Positions 18,901-26,231 of a stretch of DNA of 64,000 bases are shown piece by piece (the stretch's first letter is position 1; every line of letters starts with the position of its first letter). This DNA comes from a virus, in IMG/VR virus record IMGVR_UViG_3300027779_000011, positions 94,717 to 158,716 of that record. One strand, written 5' to 3'. The position numbers and the translations under genes were made by a program. The notes beneath the pieces were generated by a model that was given only the letters and a program-made list of their open reading frames with translations, did not search any database and was not told the DNA's origin.

Positions 18901-20067
18901 TTGGAAATGGACGAAGCGATGAAGTTAAATGATAGAGCCGCTGGAACTGTAAATTCAATATCTAGGCTTAATTATTCAGTAAGAACATCTGAGTCTGCAT
19001 CCAAAAAGCGTTCGGCGCCAGCAATTCCCGGCAGCGATCCTTACGTGTCTGCTATTTCAAAGCTGGATACTCCAATTTGGAGATCGTCAATTAGGCCGTC
19101 AATACCCCTCGTGGATCCTCAGACTGCGTACAGGTTGGTAAGCGGAGAACAATACAGTATTTCTGGACTAGTGCCAGAGCTAACGTCCGAAGAAAAGAAC
19201 GCCCTTTATAAGTTTATTGTTGATGTATATGGATTAAACGTAATTGGAAAAGTATTTTCGCCGCTAATGGAGCGAGGTGTTGGCTCGACGTTATCACCAG
19301 AAGAGACGCTGGACTTAGAAAATGTTGTGAAGGATTATGCCGAAAATAAACTTGGATTCGAGCTTACCGATGATGAGTATATGGGTCGCAAAAAAGTAAA
19401 GGGCGCCAGGGATAAGGGAACTCCGGCAGAAAGGGTACAGCTTATTTTAGACAAGCTCAATGCGCTAAGGCCGAATGTGGTCGGCATTGGGAAAAAGACA
19501 AGCCTTACAGTTAAGAACAACAACCACCTTGCAAACGTTATGGGAATCGATCCTGGAATGTATTACAACCTATCCCAAGAGTCGGCCATATCTTACGTGC
19601 CTGTTTCTGTTCCGGTTGAGTTATTTGGACAAGAGTGGAAGAAGGGCTGGACCCCTATAGATACGAAGACTGTCTTGCAAACTAGAGATGTGCAAAGAGG
19701 TTATAGGGTAGACGAAGACGGTAGAAAAATTCCAGTCAGGGATTCGCTTCTTGCCGGAAGAATTAGCGCCGCAACATTAGATTATTTCCGTGGAACACAG
19801 ACGGGGGATGTTGCGAGCATAGATCAACATGGCGCAGAGATGTCAAAAGTTGTTCCTGGCACAGCATCCGGTGTAGAGGGCATTGTCGGATTGGCGACGA
19901 AGATGAAGAGGAACTTATTATTACACATGGAAAGAAGACTCAAGGGTTTGAGCATAGAAAAATTAAGTGAAAAAAATGATTTATTAAATAAAATTTCTTA
20001 CAGGCGGAGGAGACTCTTTAGTATAATTAAGACCAATGGGCATGGTGCCGATTACAAACTTAAATAA
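12910..20067 (+). CDS. Giant 2385-aa protein with several cysteine clusters, unknown function
   Basis: The longest gene in the window. The N-terminal ~320 residues are acidic and low in complexity (PEDEDDWLAEEHEPGA). Zinc-type cysteine clusters follow: KCPVC (C562, C565), FGCPYD...DHCGL (C695 and ~703), KHCFSCPC (C780, C783, C785) and LSCPNGH (C1047). A DADADADADH run lies near residue 627. The rest mixes helical and Tyr/Ser-rich segments, with a Lys/Arg-rich tail. No polymerase, protease or lysin motif was recognised. Its size and position suggest a virion-associated or ejected protein, but a nucleic-acid enzyme with zinc domains is equally possible. The start is ATG 12910, preceded by only a weak CCTGGG; a 44-base gap before it may hold a promoter. 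Confidence 0.8.
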   Translation: MKKEKRLTLLRKYFKKSATDKSSDEPRVSPVIVRLITDLLELHEEGALSEISDEVSGSVIENLLGAYERLSAGRDDSEGLLVEDYDVLDTSGDRISDDRYVPEDEDDWLAEEHEPGATVQTTMQEDYENVLSDYDEVIYTIIEQSFGEGDIETGIENMISEDKDFVSSYVSSAFSTLSRALDSLDKHFPTDSFSGSSDKELASRIKYIETYREEVRGMYKNLSGLSGLGKTIENANDAISILRGYREGRSGGTVEEPAGDPGGETMIFGPDRQPGKPGRRKIRPLDDPAGKASRRNKKYLLTEEVAPSRVMNDHSNIDQEDLTTDWSVVSSQLSSFSEGFFTDVDSDILNGVEDRMTIEQKELLIRDNFEKFATNLSSEITLIRNRLIDTSIGFGGRISNEANISKAISSLNNLYASLWVWDQINKIRIKSMDIGYVNTIKISGTYSIIRHLKSVGRSTLRNFVESAIICSRTKLMFRKVRNDEGAYDEDLTARFMQEVVNQIINKMSAAIKDGSNKENIIKYIGTIPINQTLLRINAKNIIDVESGVVASKTVVNNKYTKCPVCSKQILWGLNGGGSDKEKIDRFKEKNLGNFKYVQYSFYRADGSLIDINDLIEPSSTLISDADADADADHGWKSKEYSGTKTWIEISNMIYSGDKSDHAEGLRRRSEVLAYFGGEPLNNGEEVRIRDSRFGCPYDSENDHCGLAVSEDGDEFMFGWNGSGRTVISGDKSKGPTRLDFYGKRDGDNYYTNSITEGNEQNANHMAKKYGNGGYKFSKHCFSCPCRITQDVAKDDGKFLYKYNYMAIPYFGVHSADNISNYELWKEKSPIGLPTAPDGSVDDTIGDNTVGYVICGASTSLSSFSRSGQLSISSLFQSIYEAEGSGDKPRGTAKRLSEWLISNGVDPFDIYEFVHTGKYHSVDLEIPPGEGEASDPIPAASLPEGFFSSPADRGYTDLYMSEQDPKPPALDEKGTVVRRRGGVDNKESALIRRSRRRKNNLKIINITSSLDINKSKRLHKISELLSTAMAKSIDSDIYDIIGGLSLSCPNGHKFSISQSINFANNNMARKIRGMTRIGEYSSEHNALMANGSFENYKKLGIIKEVSDFDNHQQYDKWTVSSSSKRDPSRLSFLGPDGRYYKISEVWNPGKGGFLATAWNTRSTARAPYSFTDPIVEFRMNYELSDKEYVKSKSTTKGEDDSGESSALEGEMVRSVEESVGGEETNVTDDARTIDEQLSEGYHLVQPIPHPSRLSANADTVRIQVKQLSISVESILNVIAQWRDNAVDSSFNMAFAYPENICCTEDDYRTIKTSIPEIIDIAVGPEDLEKTSLQVFEDLKSNLFDSYLDGVDLNRIHLMIPNYTYEYVSNMIYENISSSLKSVIGLEYNDEIRLDTKSEAFSDIVNILFPLKRFSPVSQKASYGKELVRKEFIGKLYMVASAIYLSRAMEKYANNYHNPASSNYVGYRLPLDLDANSAFNVSKEQISGFPSEVIRDLERGTDQLLDANGGIVGEIQYDVDESGAILNEDEILRKIKSAYHFSIKEDLENIDSIVFSRDVLDAAREYISNMAIDKIIEPISNTDSVLQYMDENGYVKIDDGSYSYEDRIRAISGILDQARAIEDKGVRSHKAGAKNKQLMSFLTEHGIDPVFYRNKTIFDAMTSSSQVATVSFRPYMDEWEGPSGQDYVQPYKPQIPSSLKIMFAYPTKETVAAQKDFFNKDTMTIRAFMRYPIISLPSHNSGFLVSQKRGTEVGHFVVSRLRPLGSRTAKIEGQELQDFISSKRLYEVDAYTEMLDNMGFNIWFVSQLEYPAKGVSSKTYSPLFGHLDSEGSPKKDLKANISSILDHPATEAGVDENGNDFYINSLFNYDSRLWQIGRVGKSSATGAVFSYPISEENLMRYDSPIGVILPFDLSPSSSNMGTNQERNLAKVFRNALPIADINFIVEIDNMPIDIGFLVQKTKGAFLKGLSDIDKSYNSYRAGVNKIKSNSSTSAEEKSQLEMDEAMKLNDRAAGTVNSISRLNYSVRTSESASKKRSAPAIPGSDPYVSAISKLDTPIWRSSIRPSIPLVDPQTAYRLVSGEQYSISGLVPELTSEEKNALYKFIVDVYGLNVIGKVFSPLMERGVGSTLSPEETLDLENVVKDYAENKLGFELTDDEYMGRKKVKGARDKGTPAERVQLILDKLNALRPNVVGIGKKTSLTVKNNNHLANVMGIDPGMYYNLSQESAISYVPVSVPVELFGQEWKKGWTPIDTKTVLQTRDVQRGYRVDEDGRKIPVRDSLLAGRISAATLDYFRGTQTGDVASIDQHGAEMSKVVPGTASGVEGIVGLATKMKRNLLLHMERRLKGLSIEKLSEKNDLLNKISYRRRRLFSIIKTNGHGADYKLK
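20021..20032 (+). promoter_or_regulatory. Candidate promoter GTATAATTAAGA (copy 1)
   Basis: This 12-mer, containing TATAAT, lies inside the last 50 bases of the giant gene. A TTACAG about 18 bases upstream is a possible weak -35. An identical 12-mer lies just before ruvC (26218). Both sit immediately upstream of a gene start, which suggests a phage promoter class. It would serve the gene at 20084 and the downstream membrane protein and polymerase genes. Confidence 0.4.
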
Positions 20068-20083
20068 CATGCCTGGAGGCGTT

Positions 20084-20365
20084 ATGGATAACAGCATTAA
20101 TATTTTTGAAGAAGAGGCTAGGCCGAATAATCTAAACGGAATAGACGTAGACATTGTTCGCTCTATGGTGAAGCAGATGAGCGAAATTGATGAGCAGATT
20201 AAAGACCTGAGGGCAGACAAGAAGGAGTTGATTGGTGACTTCATTGATAATCATGACGTTCCTAAGAAGGAGATCATGATTGCAATTAGAATGCTAAAGG
20301 GAGATATAGATCCAGATGTAACCTCATATTTGTATGCAAACTTAGCGGACATAGTTGATATTTAG
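20084..20365 (+). CDS. Small coiled-coil protein of unknown function
   Basis: 93 aa from ATG 20084, which has GGAGG at 20075-20079. An in-frame ATG at 20036 exists but overlaps the giant gene and lacks a ribosome site. The middle (VKQMSEIDEQIKDLRADKKE) is a charged coiled coil, followed by a second helix and a KGDIDPD turn. No family can be named with confidence. It is acidic, soluble and probably oligomeric. A candidate promoter at 20021 lies just upstream. Confidence 0.65.
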   Translation: MDNSINIFEEEARPNNLNGIDVDIVRSMVKQMSEIDEQIKDLRADKKELIGDFIDNHDVPKKEIMIAIRMLKGDIDPDVTSYLYANLADIVDI

Positions 20366-20374
20366 GGCATATTT

Positions 20375-20848
20375 ATGGTAGGATTTGCTCTTGGATGGAT
20401 ATATGGCCACCTTTTTGAGTGGGCTATACACAAATACGTGCTGCACTCTAGCCGTTGTAAAAAAAAGAATAATATTTTATCATTTCATTTTTTAGAACAT
20501 CATTCTAATGCCAGGGCAAATAATTTTACAGACTCATCGTATAGCGGACTTCCAGTTAATCGGGATTCTGCAGGAAAGGAGGCCTTATCCTTGCTCTTAG
20601 TTCTTATCATACACGCTCCCTTGCTGTATATATCAAAAGGATTCTTTTTAGCGCTAATGGTTTCTTTAGCCGAATATTATTACAAGCACAGAAAGGCTCA
20701 TACCAATCCGGAGTGGGCCAGGCATAATCTTTCATGGCACTACGAGCATCACATGTGTAAGGATCAAGATTCTAACTTTGGAGTTAGGTCAGACTGGGTA
20801 GATGTATTCTTGGGAACAAGAAAATATACAATAAACAATCTAAAATAG
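20375..20848 (+). CDS. Fatty-acid-hydroxylase / sterol-desaturase superfamily membrane protein
   Basis: 157 aa with the clustered histidine boxes of the membrane di-iron hydroxylases: EWAIHKYVLH (H19, H24), FHFLEHH (H38, H42, H43), YKHRKAHTN (H105, H109) and WHYEHHM (H122, H125, H126). The family tail pattern NFGV..DW.D.FLGT follows. Hydrophobic segments lie near residues 2-16 and 70-100. Family members hydroxylate or desaturate lipid chains using O2 at an iron pair. In a phage this is an auxiliary gene, perhaps changing host membrane lipids, but the substrate is unknown. It is short for the family (cellular members are often 200-300 aa), although all the histidine boxes are present. Confidence 0.82.
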   Translation: MVGFALGWIYGHLFEWAIHKYVLHSSRCKKKNNILSFHFLEHHSNARANNFTDSSYSGLPVNRDSAGKEALSLLLVLIIHAPLLYISKGFFLALMVSLAEYYYKHRKAHTNPEWARHNLSWHYEHHMCKDQDSNFGVRSDWVDVFLGTRKYTINNLK

Positions 20849-20858
20849 GAGCTTACGT

Positions 20859-23800
20859 ATGGAAAAATCACCATTTGTTTCTTTGCACAACCATACAGAG
20901 CAGGGTTCCCCTCTTGATGGTATGAATAACATAGACGAACTTTTTAACCAAGCAAAGTCATTGGGTCATAAGGCTATTGCTATAACCGATCATGGCACAC
21001 TAACTGCGCATTATGACGCATGGAAGGCCTCTAAAAATACTGGCGTAAAGCTCATTCCGGGAATGGAGGCTTACTTTGCCCCCAGCTTGGAAGACAGAAA
21101 GTCTTATCACCTTGTTCTAATCCCAAAAAATCATAATGGGTATAAGAATATATTGAGATTAAATTATGAATCATATAAAAACCAAGTCTCTGGATATATG
21201 GGAAAAAAGACGCCCAGAATAACATGGGAGCACCTAGAGGAGTTTAATGAAGATGTTATATGCCTAACAGCATGTTCGAACGGCCCAATTGCAAAAGCAT
21301 TAATTGCGGACGAAGAAGAGAATGAGGCGATTTCGAGACTGATTAGGCTAAAGAGTATTTTTGCTGATAGGCTATATCTTGAGCTTCAGCCACACAGTTT
21401 GAAGACTGATGACGGAAAGGTTGATCAAGTAAGGTTAAATAATGCTTTGATAAAATATGCTAAAATACATAATGTAAAATATGTAGTTACGTCTGATGCC
21501 CACTATCTTGATGCCAACCATGCAAAGTATCATGATATGATGCTTGCGATAAAAGACAAGAAGGCTGTTGATGATCCAGATAGATTTCGTTATGGTGTTC
21601 AAGATATGTATCTTAAGAATCATGATGAGATAACTGAATTCTTCGGAGAAGAAATCGCTACAGAGGCTATGAGGAACTCTTCTGATATAGCAGATATGTG
21701 CGATGAGCCAGAGTATCTTGAGCCCAAAGGACCACGCCTGCCAAGATTCCCCATAGAGAGTGAGAGCGACTATGGAGAATTTAAGAAATGGACTGGCAGC
21801 GGAAAAGATGACGTTGATGAGGATAAGGCATTTCTCAGGTTTAGGTGCATGAAGAGCTTCAAAGATAAGTTTTCAGAATTAAATATTTCTGATAAAACTA
21901 AATATTGGAGCAGGGTTAAGTATGAGTTATCTATATTGGAAGCTAGAAGTTTTTCCTCATATATGCTTATTGTGTCTGATTACATAAATTGGGCTAAACA
22001 AAATAATATTCCAGTTGGCCCAGGAAGAGGCTCTGCTGGCGGAAGCCTTGTTTCTTTTTTAATTGGAATAACGTCTGTTAACCCGATGGAGTTTGGATTA
22101 TTATTTGAAAGATTTCACAACAAAGAGAAGGAATCCTTTCCGGATATAGATACGGATTTTGCAGATCCATCAAAAGTTAAGGAATATCTTAAGGGGAAGT
22201 ACGGAGAGGATAGGGTTGCATCTATATCTAACTGGTCGACCCTATCCCCTAAGGTTATAATAAAGGATGTAGCCAGGTCGCTAAGGCTAGGTGGGGATAA
22301 ATCGACTGCGTTTAAAATAGCAAACCATATAACATCTATAATGCCTGATGCGAGAAGCATAGAGGACGCCATGGAGGTTAGCAAAGAATTTAAGTCATAC
22401 ATGCTAAGGTATCCGAAGCTGTATGACTATGCGTCAAAGCTGCAGGGCCTAACAAGAAACTGGTCTGTTCATGCGGCAGGAATTGTTATATCGGATGAAC
22501 CATTATATAACTTTGTTCCGCTAAGAATTGACGAATCAGGACATCTTGTTACACAGTGGGAAAAGACGAGATGCGAAGAAAATGGCTTAATAAAGATGGA
22601 TATATTGGGGCTAAAAACCCTTACTGTTATTGACAATGTATTTAAAAATATAAAAAATACGAAAGATATAGAGATAAGTATAGAGGACATACCTATTGAT
22701 GATAAAGAAACATATGAAATGATATCAAGTGGAAATAACGCTGGAATTTTTCAGCTGGAGGCATCACTGTCTCCACTCTGCCAGAAGATAAAGCCGGTAA
22801 ATGTAAGAATGATTTCTGACATTAATGCAATGGGCAGGCCGAGCTGTTCTGCTCAGGACAGGAAGAATTACATACAGAGAAGATTCGGGATAGAAGATGT
22901 CAGTTATAGGCACTCTACACTGGAGAAGGCCTTGGGTGGTACGTATGGAGTCTCCCTCTATGAAGAGGGAATGATGGCTATAGCGAAAGATTGTGCCGGA
23001 TGGGATCTAAACCAGGCTGATGCTCTTAGAAAAATAACTAAGCAGAAGGGAAAGGACCCGGGCTTGGTCCTCAGGACAGAGGCATCTTTTTTGAAAGATT
23101 GCATGAGTAAGACAGGTATGTCTTATGAGCAGGCCAAGGATATATGGGATAATGAAATAATCCCATTTGGATTGTATGGCTTCAATAAGTCTCACTCTAT
23201 TTTATATTCTCATATATCAGTATATACGGCATGGCTAAAGAGGCACTATCCAACCGAGTTTATGTGCGCACTGCTAAATTCAGAAGATCCTAATTCTGAC
23301 AAAGCTCAGGAATATATAAATGAATGTGGATCGATGAGCATAAGCATATTGGCTCCCGATATAAACCATAGTGATGGAAACTACTCTATAAAAAGTGGCT
23401 CTGAAATCGTAACTGGGCTATCTGCTATCAAAGGACTTGGGGGTGCGGCGATAAAGGAGATGATAGGTAATAAGCCATATGATAGCTTTTCAGAATTTTT
23501 AGTTAAAAATAGCGGAAGAACGGTTGGAAAGACGGCAATACAATCCCTATCTAAGTCTGGTGCGTTTTCAACATTTGGAAGAACCAGAATGGATATTTTT
23601 GAGAATTATCAAAAGTATCGAACAAAGCTTAGGTCTGCTGTGGCAAAGGATAAAGATATTGATGATGTAGTTCTTCCGGAGTATAATGAAGAGTGGGATA
23701 GAAAGAAGCTGCTACTGTTTGAAAAAGAAGTTCTCGGCAGAACTATAAGCGGGTCCCTTCATGAGGTTTTTGATGGGTTTTTTACAAAAAGTTATTCCGT

Positions 23801-24107
23801 GACTCCATTAAAAAATATTTCACTTACCAATACTGGTGATAAAATAAAAATCGAAGTAATAGTTAATTCAAAAATAAAAGAATTTAAAATAAAGAATGGG
23901 AAGAATATAGGTAGGAAGTTTGCAAAGTATCTGGTGGAGGACGTTGATGGAGAAACTTGCGATTTGACATTGTGGGCAGATCAATACGATAGACTTAGAG
24001 CGCGGCTTGTAGACGGTATACCAATAAAGGCAATTTGTAGAATAAATGAGTATATGGGGCAGAAAAGCCTCAGCCTTGTTGAAATAGAAAGGATATATGG
24101 AGGATGA
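20859..24107 (+). CDS. dnaE: DNA polymerase III alpha subunit (DnaE type), replicative polymerase
   Basis: 1082 aa, with AGGAG just before the ATG. The N-terminal PHP domain has LHNHTE (H10, H12) and TDHGT (D44, H45). The C-family polymerase core has GPGRGSAGGSLVSF, FPDIDTDF (D429, D431) and KMDILGLKTL (D581), matching the DnaE catalytic aspartates. WSVHAAGIVIS is the conserved palm/thumb motif. A helix-hairpin-helix (SAIKGLGGAAIKEMI) precedes a C-terminal OB fold (~residues 975-1075). It synthesises phage DNA. It is slightly shorter than bacterial DnaE (~1160 aa) and lacks an obvious clamp-binding tail. No clamp, clamp loader or helicase is in this window. Its end overlaps the Shine-Dalgarno of the next gene. 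Confidence 0.96.
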   Translation: MEKSPFVSLHNHTEQGSPLDGMNNIDELFNQAKSLGHKAIAITDHGTLTAHYDAWKASKNTGVKLIPGMEAYFAPSLEDRKSYHLVLIPKNHNGYKNILRLNYESYKNQVSGYMGKKTPRITWEHLEEFNEDVICLTACSNGPIAKALIADEEENEAISRLIRLKSIFADRLYLELQPHSLKTDDGKVDQVRLNNALIKYAKIHNVKYVVTSDAHYLDANHAKYHDMMLAIKDKKAVDDPDRFRYGVQDMYLKNHDEITEFFGEEIATEAMRNSSDIADMCDEPEYLEPKGPRLPRFPIESESDYGEFKKWTGSGKDDVDEDKAFLRFRCMKSFKDKFSELNISDKTKYWSRVKYELSILEARSFSSYMLIVSDYINWAKQNNIPVGPGRGSAGGSLVSFLIGITSVNPMEFGLLFERFHNKEKESFPDIDTDFADPSKVKEYLKGKYGEDRVASISNWSTLSPKVIIKDVARSLRLGGDKSTAFKIANHITSIMPDARSIEDAMEVSKEFKSYMLRYPKLYDYASKLQGLTRNWSVHAAGIVISDEPLYNFVPLRIDESGHLVTQWEKTRCEENGLIKMDILGLKTLTVIDNVFKNIKNTKDIEISIEDIPIDDKETYEMISSGNNAGIFQLEASLSPLCQKIKPVNVRMISDINAMGRPSCSAQDRKNYIQRRFGIEDVSYRHSTLEKALGGTYGVSLYEEGMMAIAKDCAGWDLNQADALRKITKQKGKDPGLVLRTEASFLKDCMSKTGMSYEQAKDIWDNEIIPFGLYGFNKSHSILYSHISVYTAWLKRHYPTEFMCALLNSEDPNSDKAQEYINECGSMSISILAPDINHSDGNYSIKSGSEIVTGLSAIKGLGGAAIKEMIGNKPYDSFSEFLVKNSGRTVGKTAIQSLSKSGAFSTFGRTRMDIFENYQKYRTKLRSAVAKDKDIDDVVLPEYNEEWDRKKLLLFEKEVLGRTISGSLHEVFDGFFTKSYSVTPLKNISLTNTGDKIKIEVIVNSKIKEFKIKNGKNIGRKFAKYLVEDVDGETCDLTLWADQYDRLRARLVDGIPIKAICRINEYMGQKSLSLVEIERIYGG

Positions 24108-24108
24108 T

Positions 24109-24600
24109 ATGATTATATGCCCAAAGTGTGATTTTGAGGTCTCGTACAAAATGAGGCATTCTATAGAGCTAAATTCATGCCCATCCTGTGGCAAGGTTCT
24201 TTTGAATAATATAGAGATTAGGAGAATATCTTCGATAAGCTCAAGGTTAAATTCTCAAGAATTTTCTGAAAAAATGGGAGACTCGCTGATATCTGATGTA
24301 TCATTTTTTATATATTTTCATATAGTCAAAGCCCTATCTAAAGATAATGGTGAGCAGAGCAATCCGGTCATTAAAGATAGCATAGATGACTCTGAAGGTT
24401 TGGATGACGATGATGATGATGAACTAGATCTTAAGGCAATAAGGGATGAAGTTGAGACGGAAGTGCTAATCAAAGAAGACGCTCACCCACTTGATGATGA
24501 TGAGTTGGAAGCCGACAGAGTCTCTAGGCTCAGAAGTTTGGCCAGAAAACAAAAAATGGCTTCAAAAAACCCTCTAAAGGTAAAGAGAATATCTAGTTAA
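24109..24600 (+). CDS. Zinc-ribbon protein with acidic tail
   Basis: 163 aa from ATG 24109; GGAGG at 24099-24103 supports this over an ATG at 24097 inside dnaE. The N-terminus has ICPKC and SCPSCGK, a four-cysteine zinc ribbon. A helical middle is followed by an acidic stretch (DDSEGLDDDDDDELDL) and a basic C-terminus. It may be a DNA- or RNA-polymerase-associated factor given its position after dnaE, but no specific family is recognised. Confidence 0.7.
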   Translation: MIICPKCDFEVSYKMRHSIELNSCPSCGKVLLNNIEIRRISSISSRLNSQEFSEKMGDSLISDVSFFIYFHIVKALSKDNGEQSNPVIKDSIDDSEGLDDDDDDELDLKAIRDEVETEVLIKEDAHPLDDDELEADRVSRLRSLARKQKMASKNPLKVKRISS

Positions 24601-24601
24601 A

Positions 24602-24907
24602 ATGATTAAGGCTATTGGAAATAAAAAAATAGAACTAAGCAAAGAAGAGTATTCGTATTTTCTATCATTAAAAGATGTATTTGGAGAGAGCTCGTTTATA
24701 GGCCTGTTCGAAACAGATGATAGCGGGAGTATAACATTAATAAAGCCAGGATTGGATAATCCGACCTCTATGGCTGTTATATTTTTTCTTTTAAATGTTA
24801 TGTTAAATCAACGGTTGAGAAGGCTTGATAATAAGATTGCTAAAATTGAAAACATCGAAAGCAGAATAAGAATTCTAGAAGAGGGAACAAAAAATGAAAT
24901 CACTTAG
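24602..24907 (+). CDS. Unknown 101-aa protein, hydrophobic helix plus coiled coil
   Basis: Starts two bases after the preceding stop and overlaps the next gene by 14 bases, so it is part of one translational unit. The C-terminal half has a hydrophobic stretch (MAVIFFLLNVMLN) followed by a heptad coiled coil (RRLDNKIAKIENIESRIRILEE). This could be a membrane anchor or an oligomer core. Its function is unknown; it lies next to the recombination genes. Confidence 0.6.
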   Translation: MIKAIGNKKIELSKEEYSYFLSLKDVFGESSFIGLFETDDSGSITLIKPGLDNPTSMAVIFFLLNVMLNQRLRRLDNKIAKIENIESRIRILEEGTKNEIT

Positions 24908-25430
24908 TGAATTGATATCTATTGATAATTTTTCTATAGAAAATATAGATATAACAGAGATAAATCGCTTGGCTACTTTTTTGCCAAAAAACGGTATAAT
25001 TGATGTGAACATAGCGGAACGATGCTTGGTGTACACAGTAGAGGGCCAGAACCTATGCCAAGAGAAAATAGTTCAATTGGAAAGATGGATTGGTATAAAA
25101 GAATCTGATAAAAATAAGGCATGGTCCACAGCAGCGTTGGAAAGGGCGAAGGCCGGTGGGCTAAAAACCGTAAAGGAAAAGGAATGGTTTGCACAATCTG
25201 ATGAAGATTATATAGCGGCGTACAATAACTTAGCACTTGCTAAGGCGTCGAAGAAATGGTTTGAAAGTAAGGCTGGTTACTTTAGTACATGGCACTATGC
25301 ATTAAAGACATTTTTAAGAAGAGATTATTCTTTAGAGAGGTTGGGAGATAGTTCAAATATTAGTTTTGAGTCATCGCATGAAAATAGTCATGCAGATGAT
25401 GATATGTGTGGAGATATTGGTTGGAAGTAG
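24894..25430 (+). CDS. Possible UvsY-like recombination mediator
   Basis: 178 aa, helix-rich. The central and C-terminal part (AYNNLALAKASKKWFESKAGYFSTWHYALKTFLRRDY region) has the helix layout of phage UvsY-type proteins, and the gene sits directly before the SSB gene and a few genes ahead of RecA. UvsY proteins help load the recombinase on SSB-coated DNA. Sequence similarity read by eye is weak, so this is a tentative call from context. The acidic, His/Ser-rich tail (SSHENSHADDDMCGD) may contact SSB or metals. Confidence 0.45.
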   Translation: MKSLSELISIDNFSIENIDITEINRLATFLPKNGIIDVNIAERCLVYTVEGQNLCQEKIVQLERWIGIKESDKNKAWSTAALERAKAGGLKTVKEKEWFAQSDEDYIAAYNNLALAKASKKWFESKAGYFSTWHYALKTFLRRDYSLERLGDSSNISFESSHENSHADDDMCGDIGWK

Positions 25431-25450
25431 CCAATCTTTAATTAACAAAC

Positions 25451-25465
25451 GTGGTAAGAAACCAC
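25451..25465 (+). promoter_or_regulatory. Small hairpin in SSB leader
   Basis: GTGGT-AAGAA-ACCAC is a perfect 5-bp stem with a 5-base loop. It lies just before the strong ribosome site (AAAAAAGGAGAT) of the SSB gene, in a 54-base untranslated gap. SSB-type genes such as T4 gene 32 are known to regulate their own translation through leader structure, so this could be an operator. That is inference. Confidence 0.35.
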
Positions 25466-25484
25466 AACAAAAAAGGAGATAAAA

Positions 25485-26144
25485 ATGGCGAATGTAACAT
25501 TTGGAGAAGTAGATTGGAATGCTGGAGACTCAGGGGGCTCTTCGTCTTCGGCTAGTGATTTCATGAGACTAGAGCAGGGTGAGAATGTAGTTAGGGTTAT
25601 GGGTAATCCAACTCAGTTTTATGTTCACTGGTTGACATGTTCAGATGGTAGTAAGAAAAAGGTTGTTAGCCCAATCGATAATCCAGAAATGGTAAAAAGG
25701 CTTGAAGATGCCGGATTCAAAAGACAAGCACGCTGGCTTGTTAAGGTGTTGGACCGAACAGACGATAAGTTTAAGGCACTTGAGATTGGAGCGCAAATTT
25801 ATAATGGGATTAGGGCGCTATATAACAACGAGAAGTGGGGCAAGGTGACTTCGTATGACCTAAGTGTGATGAGGGGCTCTCCCGGCCAACAGCCGTTGTA
25901 TAACGTCACTCCAAATCCGAAAGAGGATTTAGATAGCACATTTAAGACGCCATGGGTTGACTTCAATGATCGCATGAACTTTGAAAAGATAATCTCGCCA
26001 ACACCTTCAGAGGATATATGTGAGATGCTTGGATGGGCCATTTCTGATGTGAATAGCGGATCTGATGCGAATAGCGGAAGCTCAGATGAGTCTTCATCTA
26101 GCGATGAGTCTTCATCTAGTGACTTTGAGTTTGATTTTGAATAA
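25485..26144 (+). CDS. Single-stranded DNA-binding protein
   Basis: 219 aa with a very strong Shine-Dalgarno (AAAAAAGGAGATAAAAATG). The core (ENVVRVMGNPTQFYVHW ... RWLVKVLDRTDDKFKALEIG ... LYNNEKWGKVTSYDLSVMR) has the layout of phage gp32-like SSB proteins with an OB fold. The C-terminus is a Ser/Asp-rich linker ending in the acidic aromatic tip FEFDFE, the typical SSB protein-interaction tail. It coats unwound DNA and recruits polymerase and recombination proteins. The linker contains an 18-bp tandem duplication. It is followed by a strong terminator, so it ends this transcription unit and is probably highly expressed. Confidence 0.8.
   Translation: MANVTFGEVDWNAGDSGGSSSSASDFMRLEQGENVVRVMGNPTQFYVHWLTCSDGSKKKVVSPIDNPEMVKRLEDAGFKRQARWLVKVLDRTDDKFKALEIGAQIYNGIRALYNNEKWGKVTSYDLSVMRGSPGQQPLYNVTPNPKEDLDSTFKTPWVDFNDRMNFEKIISPTPSEDICEMLGWAISDVNSGSDANSGSSDESSSSDESSSSDFEFDFE
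26085..26120 (+). repeat. 18-bp tandem repeat in SSB linker
   Basis: Two copies of an 18-base unit beginning GATGAGTCTTCATCTAG (26085-26102 and 26103-26120) encode a repeated Asp-Glu-Ser-Ser-Ser-Ser block in the flexible SSB tail. They differ only at the last base. Length variation here would change only the linker. Confidence 0.8.
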
Positions 26145-26164
26145 TCTAACTTATTAACTCTACC

Positions 26165-26204
26165 AAAATGGGAAGATAGGCACACGCTTATCTTCCCATT
26201 TTTT
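26165..26204 (+). terminator. Strong intrinsic terminator after SSB gene
   Basis: A 14-bp perfect stem (26165-26178 with 26189-26202; core AATGGGAAGATA) with a 10-base loop, ending in a run of T. The A-rich and T-rich flanks make it potentially bidirectional. It separates the dnaE-SSB unit from the ruvC-groEL-recA unit. Confidence 0.9.
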
Positions 26205-26217
26205 ATAATCATATAAA

Positions 26218-26229
26218 GTATAATTAAGA
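26218..26229 (+). promoter_or_regulatory. Candidate promoter GTATAATTAAGA (copy 2)
   Basis: TATAAT at 26219-26224 follows the terminator and lies only seven bases before the ruvC ATG (26232), which would give an almost leaderless message. The 12-mer is identical to that at 20021. No clear -35 is seen, which would suit recognition by a phage sigma factor. Confidence 0.5.
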
Positions 26230-26231
26230 TT

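Noticed and set aside
12910-20067. Virion RNA polymerase in the giant protein
   Set aside because: No catalytic aspartate or N4-type polymerase motif was seen; only cysteine clusters, which are not diagnostic.
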